64,000 bases of DNA from Asterias rubens (Eukaryota > Echinodermata > Asteroidea > Forcipulatida > Asteriidae), in the NCBI RefSeq assembly GCF_902459465.1, contig NC_047066.1, positions 20,587,047-20,651,046 on the forward strand. Direction: 5' to 3'. The position numbers and the translations under genes are program-made. A model generated the notes under the pieces. It ran no database searches, had not been told where the DNA came from, and saw only the letters and a program-made list of their open reading frames with translations. Shown here one piece after another: positions 25,201 through 34,838 of this stretch (positions are counted from its first letter, which is position 1; the number at the start of each line of letters is the position of its first letter).

Positions 25201-27086
25201 GAATGACCAAAAGAGGGCATCGTTTTTCTTCTGCACACTCATCCAATGTCTTGATTTGGTCCAAGTCAATCCTAGACTTTTCACATTCTTGTGCATTCTG
25301 GCCTTCTTCCTAAACGACCAAAGGTTCCAACCCGTTCAATGCACATTAGGGAGTAACTAGCTTGGCTAGCATGATATTTTTAAATGTTAATGAATGGGAA
25401 TGTTCTCCCTATTGTTTGCTGGATTTCTTGTCGGAGGATTATAAGATTAATCACTGAAAAAGGGGTAGTGAAAGATTTCAACAGTTCAAAGTCAGATTTA
25501 ATACAGCCATACATGTATTGACTTGAAGTAGATGAAGAACTTTTTTTTCCCTACTGATGGTAGTCAATGTTCACTCAGAACAGTTCCATTATAACTGACT
25601 CATTCTATCTTAAGTGCCTTTGATGGAGTTAGGATGAGGCGTTAGAATCAGGCACAGGATGTTGCTGGCTCGATTCCTACATGTAGTTCTTGTGGGTTCA
25701 AAAACCTGCTGCTCCATCATGCAAGTCAATGTCGTACATTACCCATTATTACAAATGTTCAAGAGAAGTTGACAATATTAGAGATGCCTATTGCTTGACT
25801 GTGCTGTTACAATGTAGTCCAATCAATGTCGCCTTCGATATCAGAGCCAAGACGGAGAAATCATCAGACAGCGACGCAATCTGAGCCACAGCAGCCAGAA
25901 AATCAAAGAAGCTGTCTACACCACCTTTATTCGACAGCAGTCGAATACGCAGCAACTTCATGGGATCCCCACACGCAACGTAACATCAAGAAGCTATAGA
26001 GCAAGTCCAACGAAGCTCAGCTCGATTCGTCATGGGAGGTTATAGAAGAACGAGCAGTGTTACCGCCATGCTAGATCACCTCGAATGGCCCTCTCTTCAG
26101 GAACGTCGTTACCAAAGCCGCCTTCAAATGATGTACAAAATAAGATTCAACTTGGTCGACATCCCTTGGAACACCCTTCTCACACACTCAACCACATCAA
26201 CAAGAAGTCATGGCTCTCGTTTCACAATCCCACATACCAGCTCTTCAGTCTACGCCAGCTCCTTCTTCCCACGAACCATCCGGGACTGGAACAACCTCCC
26301 AGTTGATCCTGCGGTGTACCCGTCCCTTGACGCTTTCAAACTGGCGTTAAGGGACCCCCGGCTGAAGTAAACCTCATCTCCAGCTTTTTACTCACACCTG
26401 TACATAATTCTATCTGCACCTGACACAAATTCCTGTTGCCTAAGTCAACACATGCGCTCACACGCAGTGCGTACATCTTCAACCATTTGAAGGCTGCACT
26501 TTATAAGGAAGAAGAAGAATCATCATCTGCTGAAGTACTGGATTGCGCAGTATACAGTACAGACAGTAGCTACTATACTACACTAGGCATGAACACATAG
26601 TACATACAGGGGGGTCCCCATACAGGTAGCAGAAGAAGCTGTCACTAGCTACTGGCACTGCCATCGTGCCAAAAGAACTTGCCCAACTCCCCCACTGCAC
26701 CCAAACAAAATTAATGTGAACTTGACTGTGTCAGTCAGTGTGTATTGCATTCACAATACATTATTTACTTACACGTGTGTGTTGTGTCACTTGTGTGTAC
26801 CAACCATCACGGCACACACAGCAATATCATAATATGGAACTTTATCTTGGTTTTAATCCACAAGCAGTTGTAAAGATAGAAGTAGATTTGGCACCTAATC
26901 TAGCTTTATCAAAATGTTAACACATTTAACTAATAAATATCAGCATATAACTAGTAAACTAGAAGTAGAATTTGTAACCTACCTCCAGCCATAGAGTAAC
27001 TCTATGCTCCAGCTTGCTGACGTTGACGTGTTGACAACATAAACAACAGCTGTACGATATGACCTTCTTCTCATACTTCTTCTCAT
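12051..27086 (-). CDS. GLT1D1: Glycosyltransferase 1 domain-containing protein 1 (GT4 family), complete, 10 exons
   Basis: Joining 26983-27086, 21093-21241, 20101-20206, 19345-19396, 17968-18004, 17278-17424, 16547-16640, 14689-14809, 13962-14060 and 12051-12200 on the minus strand gives one 352-residue frame; every intron is GT-AG and every phase matches. Human GLT1D1 is about the same length. Seen landmarks: [15 protein letters not shown] (N-domain), [34 protein letters not shown], and [19 protein letters not shown], which carries the GT4 E-x7-E donor-binding motif (residues about 262 and 270), then [11 protein letters not shown]. The GT-B fold predicts a retaining glycosyltransferase using a nucleotide sugar. 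Acceptor unknown; no signal peptide or transmembrane segment is visible. The start ATG is preceded by an in-frame TAA at 27111-27113. The N-terminal 50 residues are divergent. Confidence 0.95.
12201..13961 (-). other. GLT1D1: GLT1D1 intron 9
   Basis: 1.76 kb, AT-rich. A C-tract is at 13138-13149, and a degraded copy of the GGGCCCAATTTCAT MITE family is at about 13635-13813. No coding sequence recognised. Confidence 0.75.
13962..14060 (-). CDS. GLT1D1: GLT1D1 exon 9
   Basis: 99 bp, phase 0 on both sides. Encodes [18 protein letters not shown] to LLYDTPQ, the strongly conserved GT4 segment after the second glutamate of E-x7-E. Confidence 0.95.
14061..14688 (-). other. GLT1D1: GLT1D1 intron 8
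   Basis: 628 bp; no recognisable repeat or coding sequence. Confidence 0.7.
14689..14809 (-). CDS. GLT1D1: GLT1D1 exon 8
   Basis: Acceptor TGTGTGCAG, donor GTACAG. Encodes [10 protein letters not shown] through [16 protein letters not shown], with both glutamates of the donor-site motif; the exon ends exactly on the second one. Confidence 0.95.
14885..15085 (+). mobile_element. Interrupted tRNA-derived SINE
   Basis: A-box-like TGGTCGAGTGGTTAGCTC at about 14891-14908 and a B-box-like GGTTCTAAACCC at about 15062-15073. The spacing (about 160 bp) is far too long for a tRNA, so it is a rearranged or inserted-into SINE. Confidence 0.5.
15320..16285 (+). mobile_element. CR1/Jockey-like LINE, 5'-truncated, frameshifted
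   Basis: Encodes the C-terminal part of a non-LTR retrotransposon polyprotein downstream of the catalytic reverse-transcriptase motifs: [34 protein letters not shown], then in the next frame [41 protein letters not shown] and a stop near 16131. One missing base near 15690 shifts the frame between the two halves; each half is otherwise open. It ends in an (ATT)n tail at 16240-16279. It lies antisense in a GLT1D1 intron and is non-functional (truncated and frameshifted), but looks fairly young. Confidence 0.88.
16240..16279 (+). repeat. (ATT)n microsatellite, LINE tail
   Basis: About 13 ATT units directly after the LINE 3' end, as expected for CR1/L2-type elements that terminate in short tandem repeats. 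Confidence 0.9.
16547..16640 (-). CDS. GLT1D1: GLT1D1 exon 7
   Basis: Acceptor TTTTTACAG, donor GTATGT. Encodes [18 protein letters not shown] to VTAKR, the start of the nucleotide-sugar domain (IxGP motif). Confidence 0.93.
16641..17277 (-). other. GLT1D1: GLT1D1 intron 6
   Basis: 637 bp, nearly a third of it a MITE (17064-17235). Confidence 0.75.
17064..17235. mobile_element. MITE with AGACCGATCCATTA ends
   Basis: 172-bp element; the left end AGACCGATCCATTAGGCTCC and the right end (reversed) AGACCGATCCATTAAGCTCC match over about 29 bases with three differences. No ORF. Target duplication not clear. Confidence 0.8.
17278..17424 (-). CDS. GLT1D1: GLT1D1 exon 6
   Basis: Acceptor TCTCTTTTAG, donor GTATTC. 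Encodes [17 protein letters not shown], then [20 protein letters not shown], the linker and first strand of the second Rossmann domain, a hallmark block of GLT1D1. Confidence 0.94.
17425..17967 (-). other. GLT1D1: GLT1D1 intron 5
   Basis: 543 bp. About 17795-17940 is a degraded tRNA-leucine-like SINE in plus orientation (GAGCGATCCAGAGCACC, GAGTCTGGGTTCC, CACTTGTGTCCTCGAGCGAG). Confidence 0.7.
17795..17940 (+). mobile_element. Degraded tRNA-derived SINE
   Basis: Same layout as the copies at 4.2, 20.9 and 62.6 kb: leucine-tRNA-like head, B-box-like GTCTGGGTTCCATTC, then the common tail block CACTTGTGTCC. Confidence 0.6.
17968..18004 (-). CDS. GLT1D1: GLT1D1 exon 5 (37-bp micro-exon)
   Basis: Encodes [12 protein letters not shown] plus one base. 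Acceptor TTTTTTGCAG, donor GTAAGG; phase 0 in and phase 1 out, matching both neighbours. Confidence 0.9.
18005..19344 (-). other. GLT1D1: GLT1D1 intron 4
   Basis: 1.34 kb. Contains a complete GGGCCCAATTTC MITE (18470-18651). The rest, including a GC-richer stretch at 18720-19300, is unrecognised. Confidence 0.75.
18470..18651. mobile_element. MITE with GGGCCCAATTTC ends
   Basis: 182 bp; the left end GGGCCCAATTTCGTAGAGCT and the right end (reversed) GGGCCCAATTTCATAAAGCT pair over about 26 bases. Degraded relatives are at about 13635, 29511-29815, 31571-31752 and 54060-54178. Confidence 0.85.
19345..19396 (-). CDS. GLT1D1: GLT1D1 exon 4
   Basis: 52 bp encoding [17 protein letters not shown]; donor GTAAGT. 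The segment corresponds to the conserved strand and helix after the GGTD motif. Confidence 0.92.
19397..20100 (-). other. GLT1D1: GLT1D1 intron 3
   Basis: 704 bp. A 24-bp direct duplication (GAAAGTCAGTACCCAAAAAA) lies at about 19624-19667; otherwise nothing recognised. Confidence 0.7.
20101..20206 (-). CDS. GLT1D1: GLT1D1 exon 3
   Basis: Acceptor TTCTGTTGCAG, donor GTAAGC. Encodes [20 protein letters not shown] to MKA; the FGGTDxNE block is a GLT1D1 signature. Confidence 0.95.
20326..20603. mobile_element. Truncated plus complete MITE in tandem (GGGAATAAAAGAGTAG ends)
   Basis: 20445-20603 is complete: its left 56 bases (GGGAATAAAAGAGTAGCGAC...) and its right end reversed (GGGAATAAAAGAGTAGTGAC...) pair over their whole length with scattered mismatches. 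20326-20444 is the left part of a second copy in the same orientation without its right end. No ORF of note. Confidence 0.82.
20905..21015 (-). mobile_element. tRNA-derived SINE fragment, antisense
   Basis: On the minus strand: GGCAGAGCGGTTTAGTGAAC, CTCAAGTTCTGGTG, AATGTGGGTTAGGG and TTGACACTTGTGG, in the same order as the other leucine-tRNA-like SINEs in the window. Confidence 0.65.
21093..21241 (-). CDS. GLT1D1: GLT1D1 exon 2
   Basis: Acceptor ATGTTTTCAG, donor GTAAGA. Encodes [14 protein letters not shown] to [13 protein letters not shown]; the [11 protein letters not shown] block matches the ALHLYRGGRLL region of vertebrate GLT1D1, while the front half is divergent. Confidence 0.92.
21428..21530 (+). 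mobile_element. tRNA-derived SINE
   Basis: Head CGGGCTAACTCAGTGGTCTA (A-box-like) and GTCGTGGGTTCGAATCCAAC (B-box) about 60 bases apart, followed by a T-run at 21528. The spacing is close to that of a tRNA, but the acceptor stem and loops do not pair well. Confidence 0.6.
22600..25840 (-). mobile_element. Decayed composite non-LTR retrotransposon (EN-RT type)
   Basis: On the minus strand, from high to low coordinate: an endonuclease-like piece ([10 protein letters not shown], near 24550), connector segments ([14 protein letters not shown] and relatives), then reverse-transcriptase pieces [64 protein letters not shown] and the catalytic box region reading LFTNDCSL where FADD is expected. Many stops and frameshifts. 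Direct repeats (24330-24555 with 25540-25835; connector text near 23.9-24.1, 24.65-24.85 and 25.13-25.33 kb) show that more than one partial copy is merged here. Non-functional. Confidence 0.82.
25860..26520 (+). mobile_element. LINE 3' end (CR1/Jockey-like), frameshifted
   Basis: Encodes [18 protein letters not shown], then after a frameshift near 25995-26005 [51 protein letters not shown] and [10 protein letters not shown] with a stop at 26370. This is the conserved tail of many invertebrate LINE reverse transcriptases. A (GAA)n tract at 26508-26519 may be its tail. Opposite in orientation to the LINE next to it. Confidence 0.85.
26983..27086 (-). CDS. GLT1D1: GLT1D1 exon 1 (coding part)
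   Basis: Begins at ATG 27086-27084 with the basic [11 protein letters not shown], then a beta-strand-like [11 protein letters not shown]; donor GTAGGT. An in-frame TAA nine codons upstream supports this as the limit; an alternative start is Met5. The phase (2) matches exon 2. Vertebrate GLT1D1 has a GNAVT motif in this strand-loop that I do not see here. Confidence 0.82.
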
Positions 27087-27602
27087 ATGTATGTATAACC
27101 ATAGCACAATTTATGGGGTCGGTCAGCAAGAGAACGAGGTGGTGCAGCCAGCCGCGCTCGCGCTGCAGCATGCAGTATGCACCGCACACATACATAGTAC
27201 GCGCAGCCCCCCCCCCCCCCCACCCCCGAGAGGCACGATTTGTTTACTAGTTTATTTTGTGGGCGTGACCAGCAGCCTAAAAGTCACGTACAGGAGGACA
27301 GCACGTGGATGATAACCATACTAACCAAACACGTCATAAACATTACCAGACAAATTATGCTAATGAGCAAAAGACTGGCCAATGAAGTTGAGCGAAATTG
27401 ATTGACCAATGAAAAGACTGTCCACTGCCACCATAACCCACGGCCATTTCATGTGCTAATTGTAAAACAGACGACTTAAAAAAAATTATACAACAACTTA
27501 ATTTTATACTATGGGGCCATGTGCCAATACTCCGGGGAAAAATGTACTTTTTTGCTCGAGGGCAGTTGCCTTCAACCCTTCTCTAAAGCCACTCGAATGG
27601 TT

Positions 27603-28085
27603 GGACCAATATAATTGGAAAATTAACAGGCCCTAAATTACATTTACTTCACAAAATCCCCTAACTCACAAATACACGAGTGTAAACGCTCTCATAAAAC
27701 CGGTACATTCTTCAACAATATACATGACATAGCCTATCGTCCGTTTATTTTTTTCCAATAAAATTATGCCACTAAACTTCAACTACCAGTACGCTTAAAT
27801 ATTCTAAATATTCCTTAAAGGTCGTCAGACATGTTCGCAAAACTGTAATGTTGTTTTTGGACCAACATAATTGGAAACTAGGAGGTAAAAGATTACGTTA
27901 TTTAAATAAAAAAAATCCTCGAAGTCAAAAACAAGTAAAAAGCGAACCGCTCTCATAAAACCTGCGCATTATTCAACAACACAGCCTACCGTCCGTTTAT
28001 GATTTTTGCAATGAAAGTATGCCACTAAACTTGAGCTACCGATACGAAGTCAAAAGTTCCTGTGAAGGTTTTTGCACGGATAGTG
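27603..28085. repeat. Divergent tandem duplication, about 256-bp unit
   Basis: 27603-27858 and 27859-28085 share GGACCAAYATAATTGGAAA, CGCTCTCATAAAACC, TTCAACAA, CCGTCCGTTTAT and TATGCCACTAAACTT in the same order and spacing. The second unit is slightly shorter. Confidence 0.85.
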
Positions 28086-28619
28086 CTGATATGACCAAAT
28101 TAAATGTAAAGTTATAGCCTACAATTTAAAAAAAGGTTCGAAACAAAGCTATCCAAATTAAAACGCCGGGGTATGGTGGGGGGGGGGGGGGGGTTCTGTA
28201 TTCTGAGGCAGAACCCAGTAAAGTAAATGAACTTTCAGAGAAAAATTTTGGGGAAGAGTTGTTATTCGTTTGTTTGTTTGTTTGTTTGTTCTGGAAGGGT
28301 GGTTCTCATAGTTATCAAAGCCTTATCAGGTAAACTTGTAAGGAAAGAGTACAAAACAAAAGTCAAACTAACACAGGTTATGTCCATGGTATATACATCT
28401 CGCTCATAAAGAATGTCTGGGCACTAAACAAAAAAAAAGGGAGAGAACAACATGTCGTATGTCTCACTTAAAATTTGTCAGTATCCATCTCAAAATACCG
28501 CCACACGTTTACGGGGAATGAATTTGTGTACAACTCACATCATTTTCAACAACTTTTCAGCTGTGGACTCACCCCTCCATTTGGTATATCTTGAGGAAAC
28601 TTCTTGCAAGAAACCGTCG

Positions 28620-29060
28620 AGGGTCGAACCACGTTTTCCTCCGCCGGTCAAAAGTCATCGATGGTCCCCTCGAAAAGTTTGACATAAACTTGTCACTGAC
28701 TGCACAGAAATCTTGCACAAAATCCCTCCTTGTTTGTAGACTTCCACCGTAAAACAACTTCGCTCATTTGACAAATCCATCTCACCGACTGCGTATTCCA
28801 CAATGTCAGAAGTTCCTCCAAACATGGTAGAAATACCGCCTCCATGTTCCAAGGATAAACACGTTTCCGTCAGGTCCAAAGTCATTGATGGTCCCCTCAA
28901 AAAGTTTGCAGACGGCACAGAAATCTCGCACAAAATCCCAGTTTCCTTGAAGATTTCCACCGTAAAACGAACGCTTTGATAAATCCATCTCACCGAGTGC
29001 GATAGTCCACAATAAAAGTCAAAAGTTCCTCCAAGGATAACATACAAATGTCCAAAGTTC
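28620..29060. repeat. Tandem duplication, about 227-bp unit, with open minus-strand frame
   Basis: The units share GATGGTCCCCTC (28660 and 28887), GCACAGAAATCT, CGCACAAAATCCC-like, TCCACCGTAAAACRA and AAATCCATCTCACCGA. A 130-codon minus-strand ORF (28655-29047) runs through both units and so contains an internal repeat (TVEIFKETGILCEISV and TVEVYKQGGILCKISV). No known family recognised; probably a repeat rather than a gene. Confidence 0.8.
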
Positions 29061-29510
29061 CAAGGTTAAATTTGTAATTGTTGAAGTTGATCCTTAAAAT
29101 CACGTTGCAGTGTTGTCGTGTGTAAATGATGCACTCAAGTGTCTAATCATGTCATTATGTTAATTAGGTTCGCAAACTTGTGAGGCTCCTCATTAGTTAA
29201 CGTACGAACCGCACGCTTGCACACGTGTAATCACGTGTCATTGGTTGAACAAAAGTTTTGCCCAATGGTAACAATATGGCATGCGCGCGCATACAACAGG
29301 TGCGACGATGAAAGAAACTTGATAACTGGCCAAGTATCTGTGCTGATGATTTGAATGGGATTAAAAAACACATTCTTTAGAGCAGTGGAATGACAATAAA
29401 CAACATCCTGTGTAATGGTGGCCCACAAATATACGTTTGATTTATAAATTTAGGCAGCCTATCCCCCAAAATAATGTTGTGTTTGTTGATATTCAATCTT
29501 GAACCGTGCA

Positions 29511-29815
29511 CAATTTCATGAAGCCTGTAAGTACACAAACGTGCTAATGACAGGCAAATGTTACTTAGCAGAAACTGGTTACCAGCAGAAAGCCCATATA
29601 GTTGATATAGTTGTGAATGATCCCGACCTCTCGTCGTGCTTTAATAACGGACCGCGTCTTCCGTGCAGGCTCGCGGGGGACAGAGCTCCACTGGCCCCCA
29701 CGGCCAGTCCCCTGCGTAGTCATCTGACTCTTTACTGGCGCCCCACCCATTTGTTTTTGCCTAGCATATAAATTTGCTAAGCAGTATTTTCTGCTTAGCA
29801 CCTTTATGAAAATGG
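29511..29815. mobile_element. GGGCCCAATTTCAT-family MITE with GC-rich insertion
   Basis: Left part CAATTTCATGAAGCCTG through TTAGCAGAAACTGGTTACCAGC, and right part CTAAGCAGTATTTTCTGCTTAGCACC to ATGAAAATGG, flank a GC-rich block of unrelated sequence at about 29610-29765. Confidence 0.65.
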
Positions 29816-31570
29816 ATCCAGATCATTGGTCTTTGATAAACTCGTTTAATGTCGCAGGGAAGAAGATAAAGGTCCATTTAATGGTGATTTAAAAAAAAAA
29901 AAATATTTCAAAGAAAAACAAAATTATTTTTTATATAAGAGATAATCGATCCGGGGAAGAATTTCACGGATATTTATATAATGAATCGATTGATAATACG
30001 TCTTGAAGAAATACAGGTTACAAAATCCTCCTGCCAGTATAATATGATAACAGATGAATACTAATTTATTTTAATTTTAAAACTACTCAGACAATTATCT
30101 GGAGACCAAACATTCTCAAGATGTGCATCATCCCTGTGGTGGATGGAGACATCTCTTGTTTTTCCTTTGTCCCTGTACCTAACAATTTTCCCATAGACTT
30201 TCCATGTGGGAGAGAGATTAAAATTCCCTAATGGAGTCCTTTTAATTTCCCTTTTTCTATTGATCCCTGTAGTCTCCATAGAGGTACGTAACGAGTACAC
30301 CCGAGTTCACAATTAGTAATTCACAAACAGCATTGACTTGACAGGCAATACTGCAGACAAGTTTTGAATGCAATACTTTATTAACATTCCTCAATATTAT
30401 AATGTTATTAATTATGCGTACCGTGTATGCTTGAAGAGACCTCTACCTTTCAAAATATATTTTCACATGTAAAATAAGCCGAGTCAATATTTATTATGTT
30501 ACAATTACATTAAAAAGTTTATACATCTCAAAAAAGTTGTGTATGTTTATATTGCAGAAACTTTAAAAGATATCTGACAAATTCATTAATACATTTATTA
30601 AAAATCTAAATTCATTAATATGTTTATTAGATATCTTATAATTTTTGCTTTCTAAAACAAGTAGCAATGCAATTGAATCTGTACGAAAAACAACAGCATG
30701 CAAAATAAAATGTCATGCCATTTTTATGTTCGTTATTCTTATTTTAAAAGCCTTTAATGGCTAAAATGATATTTTGAAAGAGTTTACCATGTTTGTAATT
30801 TAGTGTTGGTTATCTGACAATGGATACTGAATACCAGAAGCGCTGCAAAAACCTGGGGTGTTAAAATTGACAACATGGGTGTTGTCACATAAAGACATTG
30901 AACAGAGTCAAAATGAACACCACAGGTGTAAATAACACTCTATTATTGTTTGCAGTCATTAGTTATATTTTAACATCCTTAGGTCTAAATGTAGACTTTC
31001 GTGATCTGTATGTGACAACACACATGGTGTCAATTTAACACTGTAGATTTGGCAGTGCAGCGTACAGCATAGATTTGACAGTAAGATCAAAAGATACTTT
31101 ATGATGAGTTGCCAGTATTATCATAGTGACTTTTATTGTGACATCACACTTGCTAAACAAGCGCAGTCTCAGCTTGTCAGTGAAATCGAGCCCAATTCAT
31201 TCAATTAATCAATGAGCTAGAAAACTGGTCAATCAATTTGTGTCAAGAGAAAGAAACATTAAACACTTATACTGCAAAACTATAAACAAACCAACTTGAG
31301 AAGTAATCTAAGTAGACTGTTGCCCAAACCCAAATGTGCGTTAAGTTTGGTCTAAACGTTGTACAGAATAATAATAAAACAATCAGCAGCAGACTATTAC
31401 TGGAATTGCCACAGTTATAATTCATTACACCAACTACCTGTTAATATTTTGAGGCACTAACTTTAGACAGTGAATGTTGCATTATCAGGTCTTGTTCCTG
31501 AGCTCCCCATTATAAACAGATGCTGTGAGAATTCACAACACATACAACCTATAACCTGTAACGACATGGT

Positions 31571-31752
31571 CGATTTCATAGGCTGCTTAAGCACAAGAAA
31601 CTAGCTAAGCATTACAAAATCCGGCTTACCAGAATAAGATCACCAGCCAAATACTATGCCACTTGTACAAAGTGTGACTGGTACCCTGCCTATCCTTGCT
31701 TTGCAGAAAGTTGTTAAGCATTATTTTCTGCCTAAGCAGCTTGGTGAAATTT
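31571..31752. mobile_element. GGGCCCAATTTCAT-family MITE
   Basis: Ends ATTTCATAGGCTGCTTAAGC and (reversed) AATTTCACCAAGCTGCTTAG pair; internal CACCAGCC and CTTGCTTTGCAGAAAG blocks resemble the 18.5-kb copy. Confidence 0.7.
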
Positions 31753-32431
31753 GACACGAACACAAGTGTGTTAACTTTGAAATGCCTAAAAACATAATTT
31801 TCATATCTGCAATGATTGGTCAAATAGGTCAGGGTGAATAAACAGCCGAAGACGGTGCATACTATCAACATGTTTCGTCATTCACTGTGAGTGGTCATTA
31901 CATTTCTAAATTAATTGGTCAAAAATGAAACTATTTCACCTGGTGTTGTGAATTATAAATAATTGTATTAAAGTTGCTGTAACCCTCGCAAAATGCGCAT
32001 TTGGTCACAATGTTGTAAAAAATAATTGTTACCAGTATTAAAACTTGAAGTAAGCTTTAAGCTGAACTGTAAAAGCACCAGTCAGAAAACTACATAAGCA
32101 AAAGGCTTGATCTTTTGTCAGGCCTATATTTTTGCCCATGATCAGAAAAGAACACTTTATGCTATCTCTACACATGAGGAGATGGCTCAAGACAAAGTGT
32201 CCGAAGAATATTTTTGAGCAGGGGTCACCGAGGCCAAGACCGGGCAATCTTGCAAGTGAGAATATTTGTATATGGGTATGTAAGTGCAAAGACAGGCACG
32301 TTATACTACCACATTATTTCAAAAAGATGAAACAAGTCAAACCGTTATTTACACTAACTCCATTTAAAACAAATGTTTCTCCATAACTGTCTTAGACCAA
32401 TCCATTTTAGGTAAGTTTCATATTTATATCC

Positions 32432-32565
32432 AGGGGTCGATTTCACAAAGAGTTAGCACTAGCCCTATGAGATATTAAAAACTGAAGGCTAGTCCTAAGT
32501 TAGAATGAGTAACTCATCCCAACTCGAGATAAGAATAGTCTTAACTCTTTGTGAATTCCACCCCT
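32432..32565. mobile_element. Short MITE with AGGGGTCGATTTCACAAAGAG ends
   Basis: 134 bp. The left end AGGGGTCGATTTCACAAAGA and the right end reversed (AGGGGTGGAATTCACAAAGA) pair. The interior carries the repeated TAGTCCTAAGTTAG / AATAGTCTTAACT words. A relative with the same words lies at about 41105-41275. Confidence 0.78.
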
Positions 32566-34664
32566 AGAGGAAATCAATATCAGATCAATCTATAACATCA
32601 AAGAATAAGTAGCACCCTTTCGTTTTCAAGCTTATTTTAGTCACCGCAGAAACAAACATGAATAAGAAATTCAAGCGACGATTGGTCAATAAACGTTGTG
32701 TATGTAGCTGTGGTCGGTAAAACCACACACATAGGTCAAGGGCTACAGTAAGATACAGTACTAAAAATAACAAATATAATTAAAAATCTAAAGCAGTCTC
32801 CAAATAAACCAACTGTATATTAACCATTTGAAGTATTAGAGTGAAACTAAAGTTTGCATGATTGATTAATGCACTTTCTGGTATCCATTATTCTCTGCTT
32901 AACACATTACACTCTGCTGAGTATCTTCCATGATTGCTTCAACACAAAGTATTTTTATACCCTACACCAATACTTGTAAGTATCCAAAATAATACCAGTA
33001 ACACTGTACACGAGCAGCTCAGGAACTGTTCAATTTGTCATTATTTTCTCAGTTGTCATGGTTTTTAGGGAACTGTAAATACATTTGTAAATGAAACATT
33101 TTTGAAAACATATTTTTTTTATAATACACATAGTGAAAATGTAAAATAGAATAATTTGAAATGAATTTAAGTTTAAGAGGGGCTTGGAAACAGCATTCTC
33201 TATACAGCTTAGACAATTTGCCAAACTTCAGACAGCCCCAAGTCTGTTTGCTCAATTTACAAAGATAAATTTTTTCTCGAGTAGGAGTTATAATATTTCC
33301 ATACCATTATTATAATATTCACAAATAGAAAAATATCTTAAATATCATTTCAAAAAGTTATTAACAATATCTTCTGTACAAAGAACCTTCCATGTACAAT
33401 AACATCATATCTGCATTTTGCCCAAAGCAATGACGACAACTGTGTTTTTATCTTTATAAAATAAAAAAATGAAAATATCTGGAATGGAAAAAAAAAGCAA
33501 AATAACTAAATAAATGTGTGAAGTTTTAAATGAATATTTTAACCAAAGAAAATATCATGTCAAGTACTACCTTGTTATTCCTATGCAATTCCAACCCTAT
33601 CGAGACATGCATGCAGCCAACATAGCCTGGCACCTTTTTGTGCAGCATGCATGTTATGTGATCCTTAATACAAAAGTGTGGTACAGGCTAACCCACAAAA
33701 CAATTTTCAAAATCTTAAAATTCGAACCCTTTTGTCATCCTTCCTGATTGAGCTCACCATTAAAATTGACAACTGATTCATTTTTATTCTATTTCGAGTT
33801 GTTTTCCCCCAACAAAATTGTAATAAAACATAGCTGGTTGATTTTAACAAAATGCATTGTATAATTTCCTCAAACAGAGAGCATACTCAGTTAAAGAAAC
33901 ATTTTCTAGCTCGCTTGTTACTTCCTATTTGCAGATAAAAAAGGGAAATAAATGTCAATAAGGAACAACTTAAGCCATTCAAACATTTCACCAAACTCCC
34001 ATGGCATTTTGACCAAAATAATCACAACATATTTGTACATGTGTCAATGAAAAGTTATTTTTTACATTCTTTTGATGAAAACACAAGCCCCAACAAAAGT
34101 CAATTAAGCCATATGTACATGTATATTAAAACAAACGAATACAAAAATCTTGGTTAAACTCCATATAACAAACTGTATACACAAGTGCAAACAATGCACA
34201 AATTCAAGGGGACCATCAGTTGGAACCAATTTACAAACAGCTTGCTGCAACCAACAGTTTATTTTTTCCAGAAAAAGTCATGAACAAATGGATCACTAGC
34301 AGACCAAAAGTCACTGGTTAATTATTGTATCGCATTGTATTTCCTTTTTTAAAGATAAAAAGTTAGATCAAATTAGTTTTAACACAATTTTGCCCCTTTT
34401 TGAGTATGGAAAAACAAAAAGAAGCTCTGCGCAAATAAAAAGAGACATATGTTTTCATTCAATAAGGTCATCTGGATTGTTGATAAGATGACAAGGTTTT
34501 GTTTTCTTTCCACAAATAATATGTAAGTAACATCTGCATTATTTTTAGATTCGAAAAAACAAAATTCATAATCCAAGATGTAATTTTTCTTCCTTGATTG
34601 GAAATAATGCACCACTGATGTATTGACAGCCAACAAACAAACATAATGAACTTTGAAACTGCTT

Positions 34665-34838
34665 AGTCCAGGCTCAGAATTACACGCAGGCAACGGACGC
34701 CATGGCCTCCAATGCCCCTTGTCTTGGCCTTGGTGCCCCTTCAAAAGTTCCCCATTGACATTAAAGATTTTCCAATGGAAGTGCCCTTTGCAAAATAAAA
34801 ATGGCCTTGCCCTTTTAAAAATGAAATTCCAGGCCTGT
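34665..34838 (-). repeat. Dispersed family-B repeat (GGCCTGGAATTTCAT end)
   Basis: On the minus strand it starts CAGGCCTGGAATTTCATTTT and contains AAAGGGCACTTCCATTGGA and GAAGGGGCACCAAGGCC. Copies: 15243-15310, 42290-42412, 43825-43965 and 60530-60725. It explains the misleading 162-codon ORF in this place. Confidence 0.8.

Larger units (their letters stand above)
21242..26982 (-). other. GLT1D1: GLT1D1 intron 1
   Basis: 5.7 kb. Mostly mobile-element debris: a SINE at 21428-21530, a composite LINE at 22600-25840 (gene orientation) and a second LINE end at 25860-26520 (opposite orientation). The 21530-22600 part shows nothing clear. Confidence 0.8.

Noticed and set aside
28655..29047. 130-codon minus-strand ORF as a confirmed gene
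   Set aside because: Kept only as a finding: it lies in a tandem duplication, no family is recognised, and no splice context is visible.
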